Assembly (NCBI GenBank): GCA_036940085.1 | Contig: JALLBK010000161.1 | Coordinates: 1 to 56,259 of the forward strand | DNA: 56,259 nucleotides | Source: Discostella pseudostelligera | Taxonomy: Eukaryota > Bacillariophyta > Thalassiosirophyceae > Thalassiosirales > Thalassiosiraceae | Reading direction: 5' to 3' | In this document: one piece after another, positions 1-9,140 of the stretch | How positions within the stretch are numbered: the first letter of the stretch is position 1 | How the letters are laid out: each line of letters starts with the position of its first letter | The notes under the pieces: model-generated | The model's input: the letters and a program-made list of their open reading frames with translations, nothing else | Database searches by the model: none | What the model was told of the DNA's origin: nothing | Translations under genes and position numbers: made by a program

Positions 1-30
1 ACTTCTTCATCAAACCACTAGAAAACCACC

Positions 31-123
31 ATGACGCGTCCGCCCATCACTACCTTAGTGTGACAACCCAGACTATTTCTCTTCATAGGCTCTCTCGATA
101 AAACGGCGCAGCAGCAGATGTAA
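31..123 (+). promoter_or_regulatory. Two upstream ORFs before the SpoU methyltransferase
   Basis: ATG at 31 opens a 10-codon ORF ending TGA at 61-63. ATG at 118 is followed directly by TAA at 121-123, a minimal start-stop element 17 nt before the main ATG at 141. They count only if the transcript starts upstream of position 31, which the sequence does not show. Confidence 0.35.
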
Positions 124-140
124 ACGCTGGTTCCGTGGCA

Positions 141-1460
141 ATGTGTTTCTCAGCAGCGATGTTCTTTTTTCTGTTAACGCGGGTTGCATCAAAGGTTGAT
201 GGTCTATCATCCAGCGTACTGATGAGCAATATGAGGAGAACGGCGACAGTGCCTAGGCACGACGTTTATGGCAAGACATCCTGTTATAGTTACCAACCGA
301 TTTGCTGTTTTGCTTCATCGACGATGACTTATCCGTCAACGACATTCCACTATCCGTCGGCCGGCGACTCCAGGAGGACATCTACATCGATGTCCATGTC
401 AACTTCAACGCCATCAAATACATGGGGAGAAATTACAAACTGCAAAACATCAAAGACGGTCAAGTTGTTCAAATCAGTTCATCGAGCAAATAAGTCCAAA
501 CGGTCGGAATTGGGGTTGACCGTCGCAGAGGGAGTGCGCCTCGTTTCTGATATTCTATCAAATGAACATTCGCGACATCTCGTTCGCAGGATTGTGGTAT
601 CGGAATCGCTCCTATCTGATGATAAAAATAGAGGGAACAATGCGGATCAATACGAACAGAGGTTAAGACACTGGCTGCACATCGTAGATGAAGAATCTAG
701 ACAAAGAAATGCACAATCTACTTCCAGCGGCACTGGTACATCAGATTCGATTGCATCGTGCAGCATCAATGTTGGAACCGACGAAGTTGTTGCTGAATGC
801 TCTGGAACGGTGACCTCTCAAGGAGTTGTTGCATTGATGGAAATACCGCCCCCATATGATCCGAACTTGGCTTCTACTCATACAACAAATGACGTCGACC
901 TGGCTGCAAGGAAATCGCCTCCACCCTTTTATTTGATTCTTGACGGTTTATCAGATCCAGGTAACGTTGGAAGTTTGTTGCGAGCATGTGCTGCTTCATA
1001 TGTATCAGCAATGATCCTTTTGCCAGGTAGTTGCGACGTGTGGAATCCCAAGGCAGTGCGCTCGTCCATGGGGGCGTCGTTCCGTGTTCCTATTTTAGAG
1101 ATTAGCAAGGCTGATGACAGCGAGGACCCATTCGAACACGTATTAGACTATTTAGAGAGCTGCTCCGTTGATAGTCATCGAGTATATGCAGCAACCATGG
1201 AAGTTTCTGGTGAGAATGTCAGCCTTCCGCACTTTGATGTTGATTTTACAAAGAAAGGTGGAGGGGCGGCGGTCATTCTAGGGACAGAAGGCGAGGGGCT
1301 ACGGAGCAATGTACGAAATGCCATCAAACGAGGCAAAATATCAGCTGTGCACGTACCCATGTCACCAGGAATGGAAAGCCTAAACGCAGCTGTTTGTGGA
1401 GGAATAATAATGTTCGAGCGAATGAGACAGCTATTAACCTCAGATGAGACAGATAATTGA
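141..1460 (+). CDS. SpoU/TrmH-family RNA 2'-O-methyltransferase
   Basis: A single-exon gene of 439 aa from the ATG at 141; a GTG two codons upstream is unlikely to be used in a eukaryote. The C-terminal half carries the three SPOUT knot motifs: LSDPGNVGSLLRA, ILGTEGEGL and VPMSPGMESLNAA. These define the S-adenosylmethionine-binding trefoil knot and the Asn/Ser/Glu positions of TrmH/RlmB-type enzymes, which methylate ribose 2'-OH in rRNA or tRNA. Residues from about 110 to 160 (SVHRANKSKRSELGL...) resemble the substrate-binding domain of RlmB/MRM proteins. The N-terminus starts with a hydrophobic stretch (AAMFFFLLTRVASK) and a long Ser/Thr-rich segment without acidic residues, which suggests import into an organelle; plastid or mitochondrion cannot be decided. 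Two short upstream ORFs precede it. It is convergent with POP1 (90 bp between stops). Confidence 0.9.
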   Translation: MCFSAAMFFFLLTRVASKVDGLSSSVLMSNMRRTATVPRHDVYGKTSCYSYQPICCFASSTMTYPSTTFHYPSAGDSRRTSTSMSMSTSTPSNTWGEITNCKTSKTVKLFKSVHRANKSKRSELGLTVAEGVRLVSDILSNEHSRHLVRRIVVSESLLSDDKNRGNNADQYEQRLRHWLHIVDEESRQRNAQSTSSGTGTSDSIASCSINVGTDEVVAECSGTVTSQGVVALMEIPPPYDPNLASTHTTNDVDLAARKSPPPFYLILDGLSDPGNVGSLLRACAASYVSAMILLPGSCDVWNPKAVRSSMGASFRVPILEISKADDSEDPFEHVLDYLESCSVDSHRVYAATMEVSGENVSLPHFDVDFTKKGGGAAVILGTEGEGLRSNVRNAIKRGKISAVHVPMSPGMESLNAAVCGGIIMFERMRQLLTSDETDN

Positions 1461-1550
1461 GTCGCCTAACAGTTGTTCATTAGAAGTTGGGCATTCGTCA
1501 ACCGTCGTTTAGGACACAGAATCATTCGTCATTACGTTGTTGAGTAGAAC

Positions 1551-4313
1551 CTACAAAAGAATGGACAGCAGCGCAACTCTTGACACGGATGCTTCCCTCG
1601 TGACCGTCACTTTCAGCACCATCTTCCTATGTCCATTTGATTGCGGTATTATCAGACTCATCCCATGAACAGTCCCGTTCAATGCATTTATGAGCTTAGC
1701 TGCGCCGACAAATCCAATTCCATGACACTTCCCTCGACTGGGTGAAAATCCTCCTCCTGTAACTACTCCTAATGGTGATGAGTGTGCATTCACGTTTGCA
1801 ACGCCGATTGCATCCCCCAATTCCGAATCTTCAAGGCAATTTTCATCACTATCATTGCGATCCAATGCATATATCAGATCGCCAACATTCAGTGTCCCTT
1901 TCTCCTCGAAGTAGAGCTCACACCTCAGCAGCGCAGGTAAAGATAACGACGAACTTAACTGCTGACACAAACCTGAATGTAACTCCGCCTCCTTTTTCGA
2001 TAGTGGAGATGCATGCACAGCCCAGTTAGCAGGTCGAACAGTACGCCGTGGTCTTCGTTTGCGACCACTTTCAGCTGCAGTTGCAATTCGCAGAAAAGGC
2101 TTTCCACAACCGTGAAGCAATTGAAAGAATGGAATACCATATGATCCCCGAACAACGACTGCATATTGATCGTTTACGGATGTGAGAGACTCCCAATGAA
2201 TAGCAACTGTTTCTCTACAGAGAAGTTTGTGATTCGTAATGAGCATCGGCACTGTCATCATTTCTGCGGACCCGGAAGAGTCGCTTTTTGACTTGTTACT
2301 TCCCTGGTCATCATGCCCATCCCAATGTCGAATGGTTCTCTTCAATTCAGTATTGATCCTGCCCCAGGATCCCTCAAAACACGTACGAATAACTAACCAA
2401 TCCAAACATCGAGCAATCGAACGGTGTTTGTCGCCGCCTTCATTTCTCACCAATGCTGCATTCGCACCACCATTCCAATACAATCGTCCATCCTCTGTAT
2501 CCGGATAATCTCTCGGAAATATCGGAAGTGGTGGATACGCCTCCAATTGCGCTCTCGTATCTTCGGCTAATCCAACAGCACATGCACCACCATTGACGAC
2601 AAAGGATTGAAAGATTGGAGAGGAAATTGAGGGATGGCAGAAGATGTCCCATCCGGAGCTAGCCAAGTTGTGCGGTAGGTGTTGGTAGTTTTGGTTTGGT
2701 CTGTGGCATTTCAACTTAATCCAAGATCGAGATGGGGTTGTTGTATTCGGTATTGATGTGGAATAGCTCATTGGGGCGTTGAGTGAGGTAGGAATTTCAC
2801 CCAAATCAATCAAAGTACCATGCATATTTGCATCATCATCTAGCACGATGAGTTCTGATTGTCCTAGCACATTCTGAACCGTTGCCGTGGATGCCCTACC
2901 TCTAACACGAAGGAGTGCCAGCGGCATCGTAGACAGGGTCACGTCGCTTTCAGGACTAACATCCTCACGAACAATCATATTCAGCAGAGAAACAACCCTT
3001 TGATGAACAGCCGGATGTATCAATACACCGACGCGTGCAGTTTCAAAGTCATCGACCTTCGTAGAACGACCAAACAGGAACGTCGCTGGACTAATAGGCC
3101 GTTGTGGGCATGCATCAATCTCGTGTACGATTCCTTCTCCCGCTTGATTCCCCAATAGTACATTCTCATCCTTCAAAAATGGAGCTTCGGTACCACACAG
3201 TCTTTGTAAAATGGATACAAGAGTTTGATCCGAGGACGAGAAGGATGTTGGTGCGGATGACGAAGCAATTTTGCGCACCTCTATTGCAATGGCACATCCA
3301 TTCACCTCCCACGTCGCATCCTGAATGGTGCATTTGGGTGATGTTTCCGAAGATGCCAATCGGAGCGATGCACGAGACCCACGATTACAATGAATTAGCG
3401 GTATAGACCACGCGTCGAACAATTTCGGTGAAATATGGAAGCGTTTGGCATGCCACAGGTGTGTCGCTATCCAGTTGTGGGCAGAATGATTGTTTTGTTC
3501 ATCGATTGAGGTTGGTGGTTGGACAAGTTGTGAATGAGTTTTGGGTTCCCACCATGTAGAATGCGATGCTTTCATTAGATATGGCTTACGTCTTGCTCGT
3601 CGACAGGGAGGCTTGTTCCAATTTGGCTTTGTTTGTTCAGTGACAGTTGTTGCCGATGATGCCCCACCTTGAAAGTTGACATCCTCCATTGCAACAATAC
3701 CATTACCTATAACTTCTGCTTTCCTTGCTGCATCATTTTCATCACCATCACCATTTGAAGCATAGTTTTTGCTGGGAAAGAATCGAAACCGTCGTCTCGG
3801 TTGATGACTATTTGTTCGACGTCTCAAATGCCGCGAAGATATTTTCCCTCCCCCACTTTCTCCTGGTCTTCGAATTGCCTCCCTTACTCTTCCTTTTCCT
3901 TCATTGGTCACACGTTGCGGATCCTCTCCGGTACCGCCAATTGTAGAACTGGCAACAGTACCACCACCAAAGGATAAATCATTCGTATGTGCAAGCAATC
4001 CATCCAGGACAACCTGACGCCACAATGACTTAATTTCAGGCAGTCGTCGTGCACCAAACAAACCCGCATGCACCGATGCTGATGCATCTAAAAATTGATG
4101 GGTGTTGTAGTCATGACTTTGTTGTTGTTTCCACTTCGTAAATGATACCCGATCTTTATTATTGCTACCATTACTATTCGTTGAATTTCTCCTTGTTAGT
4201 GGTGTGCTTCCAGATGCTGGTGCAGATGGAGTTCTTGGTGTAGTAGTAGTAGTAGTTGTTGCCTTTTTCTTGTTTGATCCTTTTGGTGGAGAAATTGAAC
4301 GCTGGCGCTTCAT
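1551..4313 (-). CDS. POP1: Ribonuclease P/MRP protein subunit POP1
   Basis: A single exon encoding 920 aa, starting at a clear ATG (4313). It resembles POP1, the largest protein of the nuclear RNase P and RNase MRP ribonucleoproteins that process pre-tRNA and pre-rRNA. Near residues 150-180 is the basic stretch RRRTNSHQPRRR. At about 235-300 is the POP1 N-terminal signature, RRARRKPY followed by a conserved WW and THLWHAKRFHI. A POPLD-like block follows in the second half (SGWDIFCHPSISSPIFQSF, then GGACAVGLAE). Family members in yeast and human are about 875-1025 aa, so the gene looks full length. The N-terminus is basic and threonine-rich (a TTT run coded by a GTA/GTT triplet stretch), as expected for a nuclear protein. 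Divergent from TRAPPC5 across a 325 bp promoter with E2F-like boxes. Confidence 0.88.
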   Translation of the reverse strand: MKRQRSISPPKGSNKKKATTTTTTTPRTPSAPASGSTPLTRRNSTNSNGSNNKDRVSFTKWKQQQSHDYNTHQFLDASASVHAGLFGARRLPEIKSLWRQVVLDGLLAHTNDLSFGGGTVASSTIGGTGEDPQRVTNEGKGRVREAIRRPGESGGGKISSRHLRRRTNSHQPRRRFRFFPSKNYASNGDGDENDAARKAEVIGNGIVAMEDVNFQGGASSATTVTEQTKPNWNKPPCRRARRKPYLMKASHSTWWEPKTHSQLVQPPTSIDEQNNHSAHNWIATHLWHAKRFHISPKLFDAWSIPLIHCNRGSRASLRLASSETSPKCTIQDATWEVNGCAIAIEVRKIASSSAPTSFSSSDQTLVSILQRLCGTEAPFLKDENVLLGNQAGEGIVHEIDACPQRPISPATFLFGRSTKVDDFETARVGVLIHPAVHQRVVSLLNMIVREDVSPESDVTLSTMPLALLRVRGRASTATVQNVLGQSELIVLDDDANMHGTLIDLGEIPTSLNAPMSYSTSIPNTTTPSRSWIKLKCHRPNQNYQHLPHNLASSGWDIFCHPSISSPIFQSFVVNGGACAVGLAEDTRAQLEAYPPLPIFPRDYPDTEDGRLYWNGGANAALVRNEGGDKHRSIARCLDWLVIRTCFEGSWGRINTELKRTIRHWDGHDDQGSNKSKSDSSGSAEMMTVPMLITNHKLLCRETVAIHWESLTSVNDQYAVVVRGSYGIPFFQLLHGCGKPFLRIATAAESGRKRRPRRTVRPANWAVHASPLSKKEAELHSGLCQQLSSSLSLPALLRCELYFEEKGTLNVGDLIYALDRNDSDENCLEDSELGDAIGVANVNAHSSPLGVVTGGGFSPSRGKCHGIGFVGAAKLINALNGTVHGMSLIIPQSNGHRKMVLKVTVTREASVSRVALLSILL

Positions 4314-4638
4314 CGCTAAATGATAATGGTAGGTAACTACAATGTCTCAGTGGTCCGCTTTCGAAGGATGGAAGGGGAGGATAGGCGATACGTCGGCCAC
4401 CATGGTGAAAGTGATTGGTGATGGTCGGTGTCGGTGGTCGGTGGTCAGTAGTAGGTCGGTAATGAACGGTGCTTAACGTTCCCGCCATTTCTCTTCCCGC
4501 CATCAAGCATCGTCCCGCAAAGAAGTGTTACGATATTGTTATCATTATCGCATTGACCATGGCTGCCGCCGTCGCCGCCGCCGAGTTGACCATCTCCTTT
4601 CAACATCATTACCACCACCACCAACATAATTAGTAACA
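4314..4638. promoter_or_regulatory. Shared POP1/TRAPPC5 promoter with E2F-like boxes
   Basis: The divergent spacer holds two TTCCCGCC boxes (4479-4486, 4494-4501) and a nearby TCCCGC (about 4513). These fit the E2F/DP consensus TTTSSCGC/GGCGGGAA. They lie about 80-160 bp from the two start codons. Binding is inferred. Confidence 0.5.
4559..4633 (+). CDS. Upstream ORF (24 codons) before TRAPPC5
   Basis: An ATG in excellent context (TTGACCATGGC) opens a 24-codon Ala- and His-rich ORF ending in TAG at 4631-4633. The TRAPPC5 ATG begins 5 nt after that stop, in a different frame. If the 5' end of the transcript includes 4559, this uORF would be read first and TRAPPC5 would need reinitiation or leaky scanning. 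It could equally lie upstream of the transcription start. Confidence 0.35.
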   Translation: MAAAVAAAELTISFQHHYHHHQHN

Positions 4639-5520
4639 ATGAGCAGGTCATCATCAAACAATATATTAGATCGACCACTAGGCCGATTGGGTGGACGGTA
4701 AGTGACCCTCTTTAAATGATTTTTCCAGGGGATGTTGAATCTAACAATTATCTTGCTCATATCCTAAAATGAAATAATTATCACAGCTCTACCGATACAA
4801 CCTTCGTATCGCTCAGTGCATTTGCATACATATATTCAGAATTGGTTCAATATCATCAGTCTCGTGCGGCGAGCGTCTCAGAATTAGAACGCCGTCTCGA
4901 GAGTGCCGGGTATGGCGTCGGGTTGAAGGTGTTGGAGATGACGGCCTATCGGACCAAGGAGGTAGGTTTCGACTTTGACACGCACAAGCTATTGGGCCCT
5001 CTGTGACCCTCTGTCTCGACAAATTAATTTGTTTCATCCTCACTTATTTATTTACTCTCCATTTTGCACCCACTGCGTCAACTTTTTCCAGATGAAACGA
5101 GAAATTCGACTCATGTCCATTCTGCACTTTGTCTCCTCCTCGGTATGGAAATCATTATTCGGACGATCTGCAGACTCACTCGAGCGAAGTATAGACCACG
5201 CCGATGAATACATGATTATTGATTATGAACCCATTGCATCCACATTTGTTTCGGTACCCACCGATCTTGGACAATTGAGTGCCGATGCCTACGTGTGTGG
5301 AATTATTGCCGGTGTGTTAGATGGCGCAGGATTTGCGGCACGTGTTACGGCACATAATGTAAAGGTGGAAGAGGGGGAAAGACAAGGAGGAGGGAGTGGG
5401 AGTGGAGTTGGGGCGGGGGGAAATGCTGTTCCTGGAATACCGCCGAGGAAGAATAAGGCTGTGTTCTTGGTCAAGTTTAGCCCTGAGGTGTTGTCGAGAG
5501 ATGCGGCATTGGAGAGATGA
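4639..5520 (+). CDS. TRAPPC5: TRAPP complex subunit 5 (TRAPPC5/Trs31)
   Basis: Three exons: 4639-4697, 4787-4961 and 5092-5520, joined at GT-AG sites with the frame kept, give 220 aa. The protein belongs to the Bet3-like TRAPP family; TRAPPC5 is a core subunit of the TRAPP tethering and Rab-GEF complexes in ER-Golgi traffic. Recognisable blocks in order are ILDRPLGR (exon 1), VSLSAFAYIYSELVQY (exon 2), then in exon 3 KREIRLMSILHF, VWKSLFGRSADSLER, HADEYMI, FVSVPTDLG and the VLDGAGFAARVTAH segment. The C-terminal KAVFLVKFSPEVL closes the fold. A Gly-rich insertion (GGGSGSGVGAGG) sits in the loop before the last strand. Length and order match animal and fungal Trs31/TRAPPC5 closely. The start is the first ATG that joins in frame to exon 2. 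Confidence 0.93.
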
Positions 5521-5582
5521 GCAGAAACTGATATTGTTAGACGCATTGAATCCTTGCTAGTGAAAGAAAATCACCTAATAAT

Positions 5583-5671
5583 ACATGGCATTGCACCTTT
5601 TGGGCTTAAAGTACGCAACACTAGACAAAGACCAAGCAGGCCGGGTGTTGCCCAAAAGTCTAATGCCATGT
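5583..5671. repeat. Imperfect inverted repeat (hairpin) between convergent genes
   Basis: Left arm 5583-5605 (ACATGGCATT...TTTTGGGC) and right arm 5650-5671 (GCCCAAAA...AATGCCATGT) are inverted copies. They match at 10 outer and 8 inner bases, with 4-5 mismatched bases between and a loop of about 44 nt. It lies after the TRAPPC5 stop (5520) and before the CTL stop (5803), in presumed 3' UTR or terminator sequence of both. Confidence 0.6.
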
Positions 5672-5802
5672 CATACTTGGCACACTTCCTAAAGTACATG
5701 GACAGACAGTGCACACACTATTTAGAAACGCCCTCACTCCTATCTCTCACACAATGCATACCGGCAGGATCCAGTCTTGGCGAAAAGACGTTAAATGTAC
5801 TC

Positions 5803-8562
5803 TCACGCCAGACCCAAACCCACTCCGACATTGTCAATGTCTAAAGATCCAGGCCACACTTCTTTCCACGCGTTTCGCATCTCATGGCTGAGCGCGGGAT
5901 GGTTGCGGTGGAACTCCACAGGACTTCCAGCAAAGCAAACGATCACTGCGCACACTGAACTGTCTATGATTTGGAACAGTACCGCCGATAGGACAATGCC
6001 AACCATGAATCCAATCCTTTTGACAGCAAGGGTGATGCGTTCGTTAGTACTCAGAACATGAACATGTTGCAGATAGAAGCGACGATACTTACAAAAAGGA
6101 GACAAGGACCGGGTGGCCAAAATTTGTCAGACCGTGGCCATCTAACGCCTGCAGAATGACTGCGAAAGATCCACTGAGACCTCCAATCACTAGACTAACC
6201 ATCGCAAGTACACTGGATATGAGATCATCTGTTACAATTCTAGACCAACCCCGTCGAACAAACAATTCATTCGCTCTATGTCCTGCTTCTTTCAATCCAT
6301 AATGATACAGTCCGATGTAAGTAAATGCCCACGGTGTGAAGGAGTCTGCAAGATTGTCCACACAGCCGGTGAGTTTCTCTTGGAAAAATAAGGAGCATTC
6401 GTAAAGGCACATCATGGCTGAGCCATCGCGATTGGGACGAAGTCCTTCCGTAATTTGACGGAGGAACTGAACTACGCCAACAAAGAGACTTCCGTAGCAA
6501 ATTGATCCGAAGTTGAATACAGTCGCTGTTGCGAAAGTTTCACAAAGTGCAGAAGGCTGTCCGAACCACCAGCTTCCAATGGTACCAGCAACAGTGACAA
6601 TTACGACATGCTGCGGAGCAAGAAGTCGACGAATTTAGTAAACATGATAAGCAGTGGTGTGAAGATGTAGAGTCGAAGCAATGTAATACTCACCCTGAGT
6701 ACTTGGAATGTCCAATAAAATGAAACCCACAGCAGCACATTCAGACCAATCATAGATCGATCACTAATCTCGGCAAGTTCTCCATTATGCGTCACATTGT
6801 GCAATCCCACAAACGTGAAGCTGTAAAAGATACTGAATATCAATGTCAAGAACTGAAACAAGAACGCCACGCCAACCAAGCTCAAATTGTCCCTAACTCC
6901 AGTGAGTGCCGTGGTAAGGTTGGCAGATGCAAATGGGATACGATCCCAAACAACGAACATGTACCCCACCGTGAGCATCAATGTTATGATGCCCGTAATA
7001 GGAACAAAGCTCTTGGGACTTATTCCAATACCAATGGTACCCCATGCAAACGACACCCCAATCGATAATACCAATGCCACGTACACAAGACGTCGGCTCA
7101 TGGCCATCATGAACGCCAATGTTAATGCGCTCACGACAATTGCAAATGCTCCACAAGTAATGGCAATCTTGAGAATATTGCGATAGTCCAACAGTAATAA
7201 ATCGTCGCTATCTTCCATGATCATTGCTGCATCATCGTCCAACCCCTCACCGGGACCACCGGGACCATTGGAACTAGTAGCCACAACAGCTTCCGGACCA
7301 AACTTGAGACCCAACACAATCATAATCGCCAGCTGCAAAATGAAGATTACCACAAAGATGACATCTCTACAAACTTTGGGTTGTTTCTCCCCTGTGAACG
7401 GCTTCATGTACATATTGACGGAATTTTGACGCATGTGCATTTTGGTTTTCCCTCCTGCACCCATGTTGCTGTTGTTGCTGTGATGCTGCTGTGCCAATAA
7501 TGCTGCCGTTTCTTCCGGGATAAAATCAGGATAATTTCCCATTGGGTGCATCCCCATGCCACCACCTCCCGCGTTGCTGTTGGGCAATGGACCATAATTG
7601 TTCAAATGGCGTGCCAAAAACGATTGATGCGATCCCTGCGATCCACATGAATTGGTGCGCATAAGTGTGGGCACCCCTCGTTCTCCTCCCACCACACTTC
7701 TACCCTCGGGGAGGGAAGGAAGTGGCAAAGTTGGTTGTTCACGGGGAACCACCACTGAATCACTCTGGGTACGTCGATGACTACTCCTACGTGGACCTAC
7801 TCCTCCGCGATTGCTACCTCCTCCTCCTCCTCCAGCGCCCCCACCCCCACCGCTAGTAGGTCCAATTACCGAATAGAGTTCATTCATTGCAGAAAAGGCC
7901 CCCGATGAAGTAGTAGTCGTATTTGCTGCAGAACGGGTACTAGGTGGAACACCATGACTTGATGACAAATTGGCATCGATAGATTGGAAAGGAAAACTGG
8001 CAGCATCAAAAGATACGCCTCTCATTCTCCTTTGGTTTTGTGCGCGATGATCCATTGGAAATGGAGGAAGCTGTTGTCGATGTATCATAATTTGTTGATT
8101 AATTGGCATGGAAGGCGGAGAAGTTGTCGGTGGTAGTGGCGGTGGAGGGGGTGGCGCCTGTGACTGTGGCGGTGGATGGAAGCCATATCCTGGAGGTGGC
8201 GGCGGAGGAATTTGATTTGGATACTGCATCTGGTAATAATTGTAGTTTGGATATCCTCCATAATACTGTTGTTGCATCTGCTGATGCTGCAATTGCTGAT
8301 GGTATTGCTCTTTCATCATCTTGACACCATCGCTCGAACTTCTTGTGCGACCACTCCGTCCAGAACGGCTCTTGTGACGACGTTGACTACTGCTACTAGG
8401 TTTGCTGCTCGTTAGATTGGCGGAGGTAGAGGCGTCGATTATGTCGGCCGAGTTGGCTCGATGATGTGCATGCGAAGCGTGGTGCTGCCGCGACGATGTC
8501 GGCGCTTGGGGGGGAAGACCGCCGCCCCAAGACGGCATTCCGTTGGTGGGCATGCTTGTCAT
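5803..8562 (-). CDS. Choline transporter-like protein (CTL/SLC44, Pns1 family)
   Basis: Three exons: 6694-8562, 6093-6610 and 5803-6049, giving 877 aa. The first in-frame ATG is at 8562; a more upstream TTG is not a likely start. The first ~390 residues are low-complexity and cytosolic-looking: poly-Gln, poly-Pro, Gly-rich and Ser/Arg-rich. The rest is a polytopic membrane domain of about ten helices, starting with CRDVIFVVIFILQLA. It includes the family block HVVIVTVAGTIGSWW at the start of exon 2 and, near the C-terminus, AFTYIGLYHYGLKEAG, matching the conserved YV.IGLYG.S..EAG-type motif of the choline-transporter-like domain. CTL proteins sit in plasma or endomembranes and are linked to choline and ethanolamine transport; the substrate here is not shown. 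Convergent with TRAPPC5 and divergent from the CDK-like kinase. Confidence 0.85.
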
Positions 8563-9140
8563 GGCGATATTGCCACTGATGTTTAATGTCTCTCGAGGCG
8601 ATTGTGAGCGGATCAACAAGTAATGAATTGATGCATGGTATGCAAAGATAAGATACTACGAGCCTTTCTAGAATTTACACAGGTCCGCAGCGAGACAGAT
8701 GGGAGATATCAAACGAGAGCCTACAGAACCTACGTATCACCAAATTTTGCCGTCGATGGATCTTTGCGGCGGATTTCGGTTGTCACTTCTCCATTTCCCG
8801 CCACGTTGCTGCCTCTGCGTGGGCGAATCCGTGAGAAACAAAATTGAGAAAAATTCAAACGCAAAGATTCGTCTATGTTCGCACATCTTTCTTGCGTAGG
8901 AATCGGTATTGACTTCGTCCAGATGGTGTGGATGTGCATCGGACGAAAATCAATGGTCGCGCAACATTGAATGAACGCGCCAAATACTTTTGCATTTTGT
9001 TGCTGCGACGAACGCAACGACGAAGCTGCCAACGGTACGATATCTATCGATACAAATATCATCATTGCCATTGCATATTGTTGCAAATTGCAACCGAAGA
9101 CAACGACAACGAGGGAGAGATTGTTGCTGTTGCTGTGACC
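8563..9140. promoter_or_regulatory. Divergent promoter CTL / CDK-like kinase
   Basis: 578 bp without a convincing gene. It holds one E2F-like box, TTCCCGCC at 8795-8802. An open frame runs from 8928 into the kinase first exon, but the kinase ATG at 9141 (GTGACCATGGC) has the better start context. Confidence 0.4.
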
